From: an uncultured Ectothiorhodospiraceae bacterium
Lineage (GTDB): Bacteria > Pseudomonadota > Gammaproteobacteria > S012-40
Assembly (NCBI GenBank): GCA_945787715.1
Contig: CALZJE010000002.1
Coordinates: 76,417 to 125,109 of the forward strand
Reading direction: 5' to 3'
Length of the DNA stretch: 48,693 bases
The notes below the pieces were generated by a model. The model had not been told where the DNA came from. It worked only from the letters and a program-made list of their open reading frames with translations, and did no database searches. Below, in pieces: positions 19,686-29,114 of this stretch (its first letter is position 1; each line of letters starts with the position of its first letter). The position numbers and the translations under genes are program-made.

Positions 19686-22442
19686 ATGTTAAGTAAAATT
19701 TATTCGTTGGGTTACACCTATCCCAAAGCGATCATAGCGACGGTTATTGTATTAACTGTTTTCTTTGCAATGCAATTGGATGGTTTGCGATGGGAAACAG
19801 ATGCCAGAGTTTATCTTCCTAAAGGTCATGAAGCCATACTTTATGATGAAAAAGTTGATGATATTTTTGGGGTAAAAGACACTTTAATCGTTAGTATTGT
19901 TAATGAAGAAGAAAGTATCTACAACATAGAAACATTAGCACGAATTGCTCGAATTACGAATAAGATCACCGCTCTTCCCGGAATTGAAGCAACACGAGAT
20001 GTGGATATTGCATCTATTGCGACCTCAACCGTGTTTGAAGCAGACGATACCAATATGGGCTCCCGACTCATTATGGATAAAGTTCCTCAAACGCCTGAGG
20101 AAATTGATGCGATTAAAAAGACGATTGAACATCACAAAGATATACTCGTTGGTAATATTGTTTCCGCTGATGGTAGCGCGGCGATGATTCGTGTGAAAAT
20201 TAAAGAAGGTCAGGATAATCGCTATATGACTTATTTCCAAGTCAAAGCCATTATCGATGCAGAAAAAGGTGAAAAAGTCAGTTGGGGGCCATGGGGTGGT
20301 GGCGAAAAAACTGATGCCGATGCAGATGCTGAAGGCGAATGGGAAGGTAACGCATGGTCCGATGGTTCCAAGTGGAAAGATGGAAAACGTATTGATGAGC
20401 AGTCTTCTAATGCTGTGCAACCCGAAACTGAAAAAGAATCGGAAAAGGGTGCTCTTAAGGATAATTCAATTGTTGCTGATGCCTCTACAAATATTCCATC
20501 AGATAATTTCATGGCGGATACATTTGAAACTGCAACATCTGATGCGCCAACAGATGCAAATTTTCAAGAGACTTTTGGTGATTGGGATGTTGCGGGATTT
20601 GATGCGGGTGTTGAAGAGTCTTCTACCATCGTTGGAACTGCTAAAATTAGGGAAACTGGAATACCCGAAGCTGATCCCGACAAACCGGTAAAAGATGTTT
20701 TTTATCTGTCGGGTAGACCAGTGATTGAAGTTTCAGCAGGTCTCTATTCGATGGAAGATATGAAAATCATGATGCCATTGCTTATTGCAGTAATGGGTAT
20801 TGTCTTGTTAGTGATCTTTCGAACCTGGCGTGGAACTTTGTTACCTTTGATGGTAATGACAACTTCGATTATCTGGACTTTTGGTTTAATGGTTCTGTTA
20901 GGTTATCCACTTTATACCATTTCAACCATGCTACCGATTATTCTCGTTGCTGTGGGAATTGGTGATGGCGTGCATTTGATGAGTGCTTATTATGATAAAG
21001 TGCTGAATAACCCTCATGAATCAGCTAAAAATATAGTGAAAGATGCAACTCATAAATTAGGGCCGCCATTGATAATGACATCGGTGACTACTGCAATCGG
21101 TTTTCTGGCTTTAACTTTTGCAGAGATGCCTCCCTTCAGAGTTTTTGGAGTTTTCGCTTTGATTGGTATTCTTTTGTCTTGGGTTATAACAATTACTTTG
21201 TTGCCTGCTGTATTGTCAATGCTTCAACCTAAGGTGGGTAATTATCTGGCAAAACGTCGTGCTATGCGTGTTTATGATGAAAAAAACAAGCTTGCGCTAT
21301 TTTTAACAACAACAGGGCGTTGGATTGAGGATCACAAGAAGCAAGCTGTGGCTGTGCTTGGTATTCTGCTTGTGATTGCTCTGGCAGGCACTTCAAGGCT
21401 CTATATTGACTCGAGTTGGATGAGTGATTTTAAAGAAGACACTGATGTTGCAATCGCCAATTCAAAAGTCAATGAGAAATTTGCCGGTTCGATTTTTCTT
21501 AATATCGTCATTGAAGCCAATGAGAAGAATGCATTTAAAAACCCGGTACTGCTAAATAAAATGGAAGATCTACAAGAGTATGTTGAGACCCTACCATATG
21601 TCGGGGATACGCTGAGCTTAGTGGATTATATTAAAAGTATGAATAAAGCGCTAAATAATGGCGATGAGAGTTTCAATCAAATTCCGGAACTGCAAAAGCA
21701 GATCGCTGAATATCTATTTTTATTCTCAGTTTCCGGCCGCCCACAACAGTTGGATGAAGTTATTGACTATGATTATAAAACAGGACTTATTACAACATTT
21801 ATAAAAACCGATCATACTAAGGAACTTAAAGTGGTGATTGATGGAGTGAATAATTATGTAGCAGAGCATTTCCAGGGCTTGGATGTTGATGTGAACCTCG
21901 CTGGGTCTGGTAATAATTCCTATGTTTGGGCTGATTTACTTATCGGAAGTCAAACGGATGCTTTAGTGCTGTCTAAAGTCGCCATATTAATTGTTGCAGG
22001 TTTGGTTTTTGCCTCGTTGATAGCAGGTATTTATGTCGTCATTCCTGTGACACTATCTACCTTACTTGTTGCTGGTTTTGCAGGTATTTTTTCTATTCCA
22101 CTTGATGTTTCTACAGCACTCGCTGCAGGTATCGCCATTGGTGTAGGTGTGGATTATGCTGTGCATTTTCTTTTCCGTTACAATTCTGAGTTGAAAGAAA
22201 GTGGAAGTCATGAGCAGGCTACTGCGAACACCTTGCGTACAACAGGGCATACGATTGTGATCAATGCAATTGTTGTGTCTATTGGGTTTGCTGTGTTGCT
22301 GTTCTCCTCTTTTCCACCTCATGTTAAACTGGGGGCTTTTGTCACAGCCTATATGATAGTGAGTTGCTTGGTAGCTATTTGGGTGTTGCCATCGTTGCTT
22401 TCCTATTTCCGACCTACATTTGGTAATACCAATAAAACATGA
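19686..22442 (+). CDS. RND superfamily (MMPL-type) transporter with large insert
   Basis: The 918-residue protein has the duplicated layout of RND/MMPL exporters: one N-terminal helix, a big periplasmic loop, a bundle of five or so helices (from about residue 357), then a second helix, loop and bundle (from about residue 550). The motif GIGDGVHLMSAYYD and its twin GVGVDYAVHFLFRY are the family's conserved GD/DY pair. ATG 19686 has AGAAGGG upstream; an in-frame GTG at 19659 is weaker. Residues about 195-325 form an acidic, low-complexity insert with several Trp (WGPWGGGEK, EGEWEGNAWSDGSKWK). Its stop overlaps the next ATG. Confidence 0.88.
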   Translation: MLSKIYSLGYTYPKAIIATVIVLTVFFAMQLDGLRWETDARVYLPKGHEAILYDEKVDDIFGVKDTLIVSIVNEEESIYNIETLARIARITNKITALPGIEATRDVDIASIATSTVFEADDTNMGSRLIMDKVPQTPEEIDAIKKTIEHHKDILVGNIVSADGSAAMIRVKIKEGQDNRYMTYFQVKAIIDAEKGEKVSWGPWGGGEKTDADADAEGEWEGNAWSDGSKWKDGKRIDEQSSNAVQPETEKESEKGALKDNSIVADASTNIPSDNFMADTFETATSDAPTDANFQETFGDWDVAGFDAGVEESSTIVGTAKIRETGIPEADPDKPVKDVFYLSGRPVIEVSAGLYSMEDMKIMMPLLIAVMGIVLLVIFRTWRGTLLPLMVMTTSIIWTFGLMVLLGYPLYTISTMLPIILVAVGIGDGVHLMSAYYDKVLNNPHESAKNIVKDATHKLGPPLIMTSVTTAIGFLALTFAEMPPFRVFGVFALIGILLSWVITITLLPAVLSMLQPKVGNYLAKRRAMRVYDEKNKLALFLTTTGRWIEDHKKQAVAVLGILLVIALAGTSRLYIDSSWMSDFKEDTDVAIANSKVNEKFAGSIFLNIVIEANEKNAFKNPVLLNKMEDLQEYVETLPYVGDTLSLVDYIKSMNKALNNGDESFNQIPELQKQIAEYLFLFSVSGRPQQLDEVIDYDYKTGLITTFIKTDHTKELKVVIDGVNNYVAEHFQGLDVDVNLAGSGNNSYVWADLLIGSQTDALVLSKVAILIVAGLVFASLIAGIYVVIPVTLSTLLVAGFAGIFSIPLDVSTALAAGIAIGVGVDYAVHFLFRYNSELKESGSHEQATANTLRTTGHTIVINAIVVSIGFAVLLFSSFPPHVKLGAFVTAYMIVSCLVAIWVLPSLLSYFRPTFGNTNKT

Positions 22443-23356
22443 AATATGTAGGAATAACACTTTTCCTCTTTTCCCTATTATTTGCTGGCTTGGTTCATGG
22501 CAAAACGAAGGAAACTGGGTGGGTGTTTTCCCCAATTGTTGGTGTTAATAAACTCGATTTAAAAGTGTTTTACGAGACGATGTATAACGCGCCTTTTGTT
22601 GGAACAGTACGCATTAATACGGATTTGCCCGAAGATGTTGAAGGCGATTCTGCATATCCAACTGAAAAATTCTATTTCGAAAATAAATTGTCCGAACGAT
22701 CTGTAGACATGGAAGGTGGGTTAGAAGCACGACGTTATTTTGGAAAGCAAACCGATTTTTTTATCGGCATAGGTGCTTGGGAGACCAGCTCTGAAGCTAA
22801 AGATGTAGTCGTTACATTTCCTTTGCAAGGACAACATAACAATCGGGCAAAATATTCTCGAAGAGGAAAGCTTTCTTATACTCAATATTATTTAGGTATT
22901 CAGCACTATTTGAATAGTCGGAAAAAAAACTTTACGACTTACTTTAATTTCAGTATACGAGAGTTGTTTGATATTGACTATGAAGAGACTAACGTTTTCG
23001 ATTTTATCAGTGGTGAGCCAAAAGGCTTTAAACGAATCTTTATTTTTAAGTCTCAAGCAACTGGATTGTTGATGTTACAGCTAGGTGTAGGTGCTGAATA
23101 TCGATTTGCAGACCGGCTTTCTTTCTCATTAGAAGGTGCATATGCATTTCATATAAAAGATGGGGCATTGAAAGGTGTTTCAGTAAACAATGATTTCAAT
23201 GATGGTGATGGAATAACAACAGAGCCATTGGTGATTCGCCCTATTAATCCCTTACTTGAGGCAGGAGCGTTAAGTGAAGATGGTGTGAATTATCAGAAAG
23301 TGAAGCTTCGATTCGATGGCTGGCATATTGTTACCAAATTTAGTATTGAATTTTAA
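22439..23356 (+). CDS. Outer-membrane barrel protein coupled to the RND gene
   Basis: This 305-residue protein has a signal peptide (MKYVGITLFLFSLLFAGLVHG), many amphipathic strands and a terminal EF with C-terminal Phe (TKFSIEF). An OmpW/OmpA-like small barrel is likely, but I do not recognise the family. Its ATG overlaps the RND stop (ATGA), so it should be made at a fixed ratio with the transporter. It is about 70 bases ahead of the TPR-barrel gene. Confidence 0.6.
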   Translation: MKYVGITLFLFSLLFAGLVHGKTKETGWVFSPIVGVNKLDLKVFYETMYNAPFVGTVRINTDLPEDVEGDSAYPTEKFYFENKLSERSVDMEGGLEARRYFGKQTDFFIGIGAWETSSEAKDVVVTFPLQGQHNNRAKYSRRGKLSYTQYYLGIQHYLNSRKKNFTTYFNFSIRELFDIDYEETNVFDFISGEPKGFKRIFIFKSQATGLLMLQLGVGAEYRFADRLSFSLEGAYAFHIKDGALKGVSVNNDFNDGDGITTEPLVIRPINPLLEAGALSEDGVNYQKVKLRFDGWHIVTKFSIEF

Positions 23357-23423
23357 AAGAGGAATAAGTCGAATAAATATGATGAGTTTTGGGATAGCGA
23401 TTTAAAATATAGTTTACCGATAG

Positions 23424-26315
23424 ATGAAAATTATATCGAGATTCGATAGAAAAATATGTGTGTGTAACGGGCTAAAGGAATCCCGATATATCTATTCGCC
23501 TTTAAATTTTGTCCTTAAAATCCTCCTAGGTAAAGCTTTTCTTATTGCCTTTCTTTTTGTACTGTGTCAACCGATATTCGCAGCTGAAGATACTCCGACT
23601 ATAAAACGTTTGCTTAGTAGTAGCTTAGATCTGCTGGTAAAACAGCAATCACACGCTGCAAACATATTATTGAATCAAATATTATTGCTGGACCCAGAGC
23701 ATGGGGAAGCCTACTTTCGTTTAGGGCAATCCCATATGCAGCAGCGAAAGGTTAAAGAAGCAGTTGAATATATCAAAAAAAGCACACAGATTGACCCAGA
23801 CAATGTTATTTATGGGCTTTATCTAGCAAAAATTTACGATAGACAAGGTGATCTTGTAAAAGCGCAAGCAGAGTATCAGCGGCTCATTGATTCGGGCTCA
23901 ACTTCAGATAGGATGAGTGAAGTTGAAATGCTTTATTCGCTTACAACGGGCCGTATCTTAGCGCAGAAAAACGAGATGAATGCTGCTTTGCTTGTGTTTA
24001 ATGGATTATTACTTGATCACCCTGATAATCCTCAGGTGCTGTTTAATATCAGTAATGCTTATATGGTGCTTAATCGTTTTGAAGAGGCAGAAGCAATTTA
24101 CACAAAGCTTTATGAGCTGAATAGCCGGAATGAAACAGTTAACTTTAATCTAGCAAAAATATATTCAAAATCTAATCGACCTGTACTTGCTATGCAGCAT
24201 CTAAAAAACATCATGGATCTTAATAAAGGCGATGATCGACAAAAGTTGGCAACCGTTGAATATAATATTATTAGAGGAAGGGAGCTTCTTAAAATCAATG
24301 ATTGGGATGGAGCCTTGGCAGCATACAAAATTGCGGTAGAGCTTGATCCGACTCGAACTGAGGCCTTCTTTAATATTTCTATGGCTCATTTGCAAATGGG
24401 GAATACGCAGTTAGCAGAGCGGGGCTTTTTAAACGTTCTTCGCATTAATCCAGATGATTTTTTAGCGCGTTTGAATTTATCGCAAATGTATTTCAACCTG
24501 GATAGAATTGATGAGTCAAAAGAGCAGCTCCTTTACACGATTGAAAATGATAAAACAGGGCAGTTTTCCCATCAAGCAAAAATTCGATTGAACGCTATTC
24601 ATACACTATTAGCAGACAAAGCATTAGAAAGCGGGAATATTGAAAAAAGTCTGAAGGAATATTCTAAAGCGTTAGACTTTTTTTCTGCAAATGTAAAAGC
24701 TAGTTTTAACCGAGGAATGATCTACATTCAAAAAGGCGATTTTCCTGCTGCGCAATTGGAATTTGAATCTGTTATTAGGCATGAGCCTGAAAATGTACAA
24801 GCAAGGATTAACTTAGCCAATATATATGAGCAGTTGAATATGTATGCTAAAGCCACTGAGCAATATGAGGCTGTGCTTGAAACTGATAAAGATAGTCAGG
24901 AAGGAAAATATGCGGCAACACGATGGCAAAATACTAAAGCGAGAGGTTTGTGGGAGAAAGGCCAGCTTGATGAGTCAGAGACAATGTTTGAAAAGATTGT
25001 TGCTGAAGAACCTGGGAATTATGAAGCTTATACCTATCTCGGTATTATTCAATCGAGTAAGGGGAATTTGAAAGATGCGGCTAAATCCTATCAAAGTGTA
25101 CTGGATTTAAAGCCAACAAATTACGCAATAAAAATATTATTGGGAAAAGTTTACGAACAACTAGGGCTAGATTCTCTCGCTGCGAATGAGTATCGAAGTA
25201 TTATATTTGCTGGTGGCAGTGTGCGACAAATTCCTGAAGCTGAGCTACGGCTTGCTGAAGTTGAAGCACGTTTAAGTGGCTTTTCAAATACGTTAAATTA
25301 TCAATTCGCTTATGATAGCAATCTTAATCTCAATGATAATTTTCCTGTGGAAGAAGTGAGATCTGATCTCGCGCTAAGTTTTATTTATCGAATAAAAACA
25401 ACAGACAGATTAAGTTTTCGTTTTAACTGGAGTCCCACTTACTCAGCATATCATTTAAATCAAACAGATTATTTACGATCAAATTTACAAACTAACATTT
25501 CTTACGGTACTCCAGATGACAGCTGGTCAGCAACTGTGATTAGTCAGCAACAGGATAACCTTGTAAATGACGAGAAACTGAGTCAAGTCTCAAGTCTCAA
25601 TCTAGGTCGTAGCAAAAAAATGTTTTTGAGTCCATTTTATCAATTCTACACAGATGAAGTAGAGGGAGAAAAAGTGGCAACTTCAGGGTCTGCAGTATTC
25701 GGCTTGCGTCATATCTCATCGTTTAGCGCCACACCCATTGAATCAATAACAGGCTCTCTTACGCTCTCAATGTTTCAGAATCTTAAATGGGGTGTAGGAA
25801 CTAGTCTTAGCTATAAATTATCAGTCTATCGAAGTATGAAAGAGTCAATTGCTGTAGAAAAGGCAAATGTTAAAGTTGAACGTAATACTGTCACCGGATT
25901 GGAAACTGAAATTGCAGATGAAATTACAACATATAATTCTAATGATTATGAATTTAATAGCCACACCCTTGCTATGAGTTTAAGAAAAGTGTTGGCTCCT
26001 GGAGTAGTAGGATCTATTGCACTCAACGCGGCTTTGACAACTTATATTAATGCAGATACGGGGGCTTTTACTCGGGATGGTAAACGCACCAGGCGTGTAA
26101 ACTTTACAGCCGGTAGTGGCGTGAACCTCAGCTATTTTTTCTTTAAAGATTTGAGTATTTTCATGTCTGCAAACTACCAGCGAAATTTTTCCAGTTTACC
26201 GGTAGGCTTAAGTAGTGGGCTGAGTGGAGATGATGCGATCGCTTCTTTCCAAAGCACATCTCTAGGGAACTATAGTCGATATAGTGTGGAGTCGGGATTT
26301 ACGATGAACTTCTGA
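23424..26315 (+). CDS. TPR protein with C-terminal outer-membrane barrel
   Basis: 963 residues. A long N-terminal region ends in a hydrophobic signal segment (about residues 36-54, LIAFLFVLCQPIFAAED). Residues about 60-600 hold many tetratricopeptide repeats (for example HGEAYFRLGQSHMQQRKVKEA). From about residue 620 the chain is a strand-rich barrel ending in SGFTMNF. TPR-plus-barrel proteins include PgaA-type polysaccharide ports and Slam lipoprotein exporters; which, if either, applies is unclear. The start may lie downstream of 23424. It is the last gene of the cluster, followed by a terminator. Confidence 0.78.
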   Translation: MKIISRFDRKICVCNGLKESRYIYSPLNFVLKILLGKAFLIAFLFVLCQPIFAAEDTPTIKRLLSSSLDLLVKQQSHAANILLNQILLLDPEHGEAYFRLGQSHMQQRKVKEAVEYIKKSTQIDPDNVIYGLYLAKIYDRQGDLVKAQAEYQRLIDSGSTSDRMSEVEMLYSLTTGRILAQKNEMNAALLVFNGLLLDHPDNPQVLFNISNAYMVLNRFEEAEAIYTKLYELNSRNETVNFNLAKIYSKSNRPVLAMQHLKNIMDLNKGDDRQKLATVEYNIIRGRELLKINDWDGALAAYKIAVELDPTRTEAFFNISMAHLQMGNTQLAERGFLNVLRINPDDFLARLNLSQMYFNLDRIDESKEQLLYTIENDKTGQFSHQAKIRLNAIHTLLADKALESGNIEKSLKEYSKALDFFSANVKASFNRGMIYIQKGDFPAAQLEFESVIRHEPENVQARINLANIYEQLNMYAKATEQYEAVLETDKDSQEGKYAATRWQNTKARGLWEKGQLDESETMFEKIVAEEPGNYEAYTYLGIIQSSKGNLKDAAKSYQSVLDLKPTNYAIKILLGKVYEQLGLDSLAANEYRSIIFAGGSVRQIPEAELRLAEVEARLSGFSNTLNYQFAYDSNLNLNDNFPVEEVRSDLALSFIYRIKTTDRLSFRFNWSPTYSAYHLNQTDYLRSNLQTNISYGTPDDSWSATVISQQQDNLVNDEKLSQVSSLNLGRSKKMFLSPFYQFYTDEVEGEKVATSGSAVFGLRHISSFSATPIESITGSLTLSMFQNLKWGVGTSLSYKLSVYRSMKESIAVEKANVKVERNTVTGLETEIADEITTYNSNDYEFNSHTLAMSLRKVLAPGVVGSIALNAALTTYINADTGAFTRDGKRTRRVNFTAGSGVNLSYFFFKDLSIFMSANYQRNFSSLPVGLSSGLSGDDAIASFQSTSLGNYSRYSVESGFTMNF

Positions 26316-26449
26316 AGAGCATTTAATACAGTACTCTTTTTCGAGCTAATAATACCATTTTGGCTGTTTGTTATCAGTACAAATGCATCACATCGAGCTA
26401 ATGCCACACTTCACACTTTAACTTATGAAGCCTCTTTAAAACGAACACT

Positions 26450-26477
26450 ACCACTGCTTCGATGAAACAGTGGTTTT
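26450..26477 (+). terminator. Terminator hairpin after the TPR-barrel gene
   Basis: ACCACTG and CAGTGGT pair around an 11-base loop, with TTTT overlapping the right arm's end. It lies between convergent genes. Confidence 0.6.
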
Positions 26478-26485
26478 ATCTTCGA

Positions 26486-27247
26486 TTAGTCTTGTATAGA
26501 TTTAAACGCTGAAATAGCCCAGTATAATGTGCCAACTGCAAACAATAGCGTTACCCCGAAGCCAATTGAAAATGCATGGAAATCTGGAGTTGTAGAGAGA
26601 GCTGCACGAACTGCACTTGTTGCATATTCTATCGGGTTAAAACTCCCAATCGCGTGAATCCAATTAGGCATAAATTGCTCTGGAACCATTGCAGATGAGA
26701 AAAACATGAGCGGCAATGTCATTAAGTTACCCATGATTACCAGTGGCTCTTCACGCTGTAGTTTAATGGCCAGGCCATTAGAAAGTGCGGCAAATGCGAT
26801 GCCTAGCAGCAAGATTACGAACATAGCCATAAAGATATAAACTGGATTGAAATTGGTATTTGCTCCCATTAACCAAGCAGCGACAAGTACGATAAACGCT
26901 TGTATCACTGCTTGAACAGCAGAATGCAGCACTCGACTTAAGACGATTGCAGTTCTTGAAGCAGGCGAGACCAGCATCTTATCAACTGTGCCCGCACTGA
27001 TTTCACGCAATAGACTCACTCCCGCCCAGGAGGAACCAAAGAGCACTGTCATTATTAAAACACCAGGTACGAAATAGTCTATGTAGGTGTCAGCTGGAAA
27101 TCCCGGAAGAGTGGCAAAATTATTAAATAGTGCTCCAAAAATAAACAACCACAGAAGGGGTTGGATCAACGAGAAAAGCGACCATAGCGGCATGCGCATG
27201 GAGATTTTGACATACTTATTAAAAAGGTACCACGTATCAGCTAGCAT
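26486..27247 (-). CDS. ABC-2 type exporter permease
   Basis: This 253-residue membrane protein has about six transmembrane helices and the ABC-2 (DrrB/NodJ-like) pattern: FVPGVLIMTVLFGSSWAGVSL, REISAGTVDKMLVSPASR, and a final segment LMTLPLMFFSSAMVPEQFMP with IHAIGSFNPIEYA. It works with the ATPase encoded 78 bases upstream on the same strand. Substrate unknown; relatives export drugs, polysaccharides or lipids. CAGGG precedes the ATG. Confidence 0.92.
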   Translation of the reverse strand: MLADTWYLFNKYVKISMRMPLWSLFSLIQPLLWLFIFGALFNNFATLPGFPADTYIDYFVPGVLIMTVLFGSSWAGVSLLREISAGTVDKMLVSPASRTAIVLSRVLHSAVQAVIQAFIVLVAAWLMGANTNFNPVYIFMAMFVILLLGIAFAALSNGLAIKLQREEPLVIMGNLMTLPLMFFSSAMVPEQFMPNWIHAIGSFNPIEYATSAVRAALSTTPDFHAFSIGFGVTLLFAVGTLYWAISAFKSIQD

Positions 27248-27325
27248 TTTTAATCCCTGTATTTATTTATCTGTTTAGAAGCGTATTTCTTCTATCATTC
27301 ATTTCTGAGCTGAGAAACAATCGGG

Positions 27326-28753
27326 TTAATTATTTTTTGGCCAGGATGTTTCACTGTCCTGCTTTTTTTTCTTAGCAGATTGTGAATCATCTTTGTCTGA
27401 ATGCCATGCGGCAGATTCCTCGGCAGACCACTGTTTGTTTTGGTTCCACTGTGCTGCTTCTTCCTGGCTCCATTCTTTATTTTTGTGCCAATCTTCAGAT
27501 GCTTCTTTTGTTAGTTCTTTATCATCACTGGGGTTATCAATTCCGCTAGCTTCTTTGGTATCTGTTTTAGCTTCATTCTTTTGCTCAGCATGCCATGCAG
27601 CAGATTCCTCTGCAGTCCACTGCTTGTTGTCATTCCATTCAGCAGCCTCTTCTTTGCTCCAGTTTTTGTTCTTATGCCACTCTTCGGCTTCTTCAGTGGT
27701 CCAGACTTTTGCGTCATCTTCTGATTCAGCATTAGCTTGTTGCCATTTTTTGGCCCACATACCGCCGCCGCCTTTACCAGCCCATTTTTCCCACCATTTT
27801 TCTTCACCTTCTTCTGTGGCATCGATGCTACTGCCTGTGTATTTTATAAATACATCATCGAGAGTGGGCCGTTGATAAGATACGTTGATTACGTCTGCTT
27901 TGATTTCGTTACAGTTTTCAATTAAACGAGGGATGGAAGTTGCTCCATTAGAGACGTATAAATGGAGCTTGTCTTTTTCCCACATAGTATCCATGACAAA
28001 ATCATTAGAACGCATGGCATTTACAATATCATTTTTGTTTTGCGGATCTTGAAATTGTAAGGAAACAACATCACCACTGATGTCATCTTTCAGTGCATCA
28101 GGCTTGTCAATGACCTTAATATGCCCTTTGTCTATAATGGCAACGCGGTTTGAGAGTTTGTCTGCTTCTTCTAAATAATGGGTTGTAAGTAGTATTGTTA
28201 AACCGAGCTCATCATTTAGTTTACGAATGTATTTCCATAAACTCTGACGACTTTGCGTATCTAGTCCGAGTGTTGGTTCGTCGAGAAAAAGAATTTTAGG
28301 GCGGTGAATGAGAGCGGTTGCGATATCAAGTTTACGGCGCATACCACCCGAGTAACTTGATACTAAATTATCGAGTACATCTGCTATTTCAAAGTACTGA
28401 CCGAGTTCTTCAATACGTGATTTGATTTCCGGTTTTTTCATTCTGTAGAGATGGCCTTGTAATTCAAGGTTTTCTCTACCGGTAAGAAAATAATCTACAC
28501 CTGTCTCTTGCGCGACATAACCAATAGATTGTCGGACTTTTTCTGGCTCTCGGTCAATATCATATCCGGCGACGGTTACTTCGCCATCATCGAATCCACT
28601 GAGTGTTGTTAGTATTTTAATTGTTGAGCTCTTGCCAGCACCATTGGGTCCGAGGAGTGCAAGTATTTCACGTTCATTTATTTGAAGTGATAACTGGTCT
28701 ACCGCTTTGGTACCATTTGTATAAATTTTGTTTAATCCATTAATGGTTATCAT
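27326..28753 (-). CDS. ABC exporter ATPase with tryptophan-repeat tail
   Basis: 475 residues. Residues 1-230 are a full ABC ATPase: Walker A GPNGAGKSSTIK, signature SYSGGMRRKLDIA, Walker B ILFLDEPTLGLD and an H-loop (LLTTHYLEE). Residues about 230-308 resemble the C-terminal domain of DrrA-type ATPases (QRPTLDDVFIKYTG). The remaining 165 residues are unlike the family: acidic/basic, rich in Trp, with 14-residue units of the form W(N/H)xNKxW(S/T)xEEAAx in two blocks. It pairs with the permease encoded downstream. The tail should face the cytoplasm. Confidence 0.9.
   Translation of the reverse strand: MITINGLNKIYTNGTKAVDQLSLQINEREILALLGPNGAGKSSTIKILTTLSGFDDGEVTVAGYDIDREPEKVRQSIGYVAQETGVDYFLTGRENLELQGHLYRMKKPEIKSRIEELGQYFEIADVLDNLVSSYSGGMRRKLDIATALIHRPKILFLDEPTLGLDTQSRQSLWKYIRKLNDELGLTILLTTHYLEEADKLSNRVAIIDKGHIKVIDKPDALKDDISGDVVSLQFQDPQNKNDIVNAMRSNDFVMDTMWEKDKLHLYVSNGATSIPRLIENCNEIKADVINVSYQRPTLDDVFIKYTGSSIDATEEGEEKWWEKWAGKGGGGMWAKKWQQANAESEDDAKVWTTEEAEEWHKNKNWSKEEAAEWNDNKQWTAEESAAWHAEQKNEAKTDTKEASGIDNPSDDKELTKEASEDWHKNKEWSQEEAAQWNQNKQWSAEESAAWHSDKDDSQSAKKKKQDSETSWPKNN
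27399..27707 (-). repeat. Duplicated Trp-rich coding repeat
   Basis: Two blocks of about 105-120 bases (27399-27505 and 27588-27707) are clearly similar at the DNA level and encode WHKNKxWSxEEAAxWN followed by xNKQWxAEESAAWH. Each block contains two 14-residue units with Trp at intervals of 6 and 8. Many differences are synonymous, which argues for selection on the peptide. Confidence 0.85.
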
Positions 28754-28974
28754 AGTTTCAGTTGCCTATTGAATTTAAATACCGCGAATATTGCGAAGGT
28801 ATATCGGCACAAATAAGGCTATTGTATACCTTTATTTTTTTAAGGCCGTAATACTACACGTTTGAACTGATTATTTAAAAGTGTATTTCCAATTCAACGC
28901 GAAATTAGTTTGTTTGAAATGTGAACGAAAATGCCGTTCTAAAATAGAGAGAATAGGGAAATGACAGGATTTAT

Positions 28975-29003
28975 TTGACAGTCACTGCCCCGTCTCGTAA
29001 ATT
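28975..29003 (+). promoter_or_regulatory. Sigma-70-like promoter of the cytochrome gene
   Basis: Consensus TTGACA (28975-28980), a 17-base spacer and TAAATT (28998-29003). Transcription would start near 29010, leaving a leader of about 105 bases before the ATG at 29115. The rest of the 360-base gap (28754-29114) shows no gene. Confidence 0.6.
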
Positions 29004-29114
29004 AGTCTGCTTAAGCAAAAATACTTGAATTTGTCGGCACATAGCCAATTTGATCCAAAGCGTTGCTTGATGAAAATAGCTTTGACTTCATTAGGGAAAA
29101 ATAGGAAATAAACA

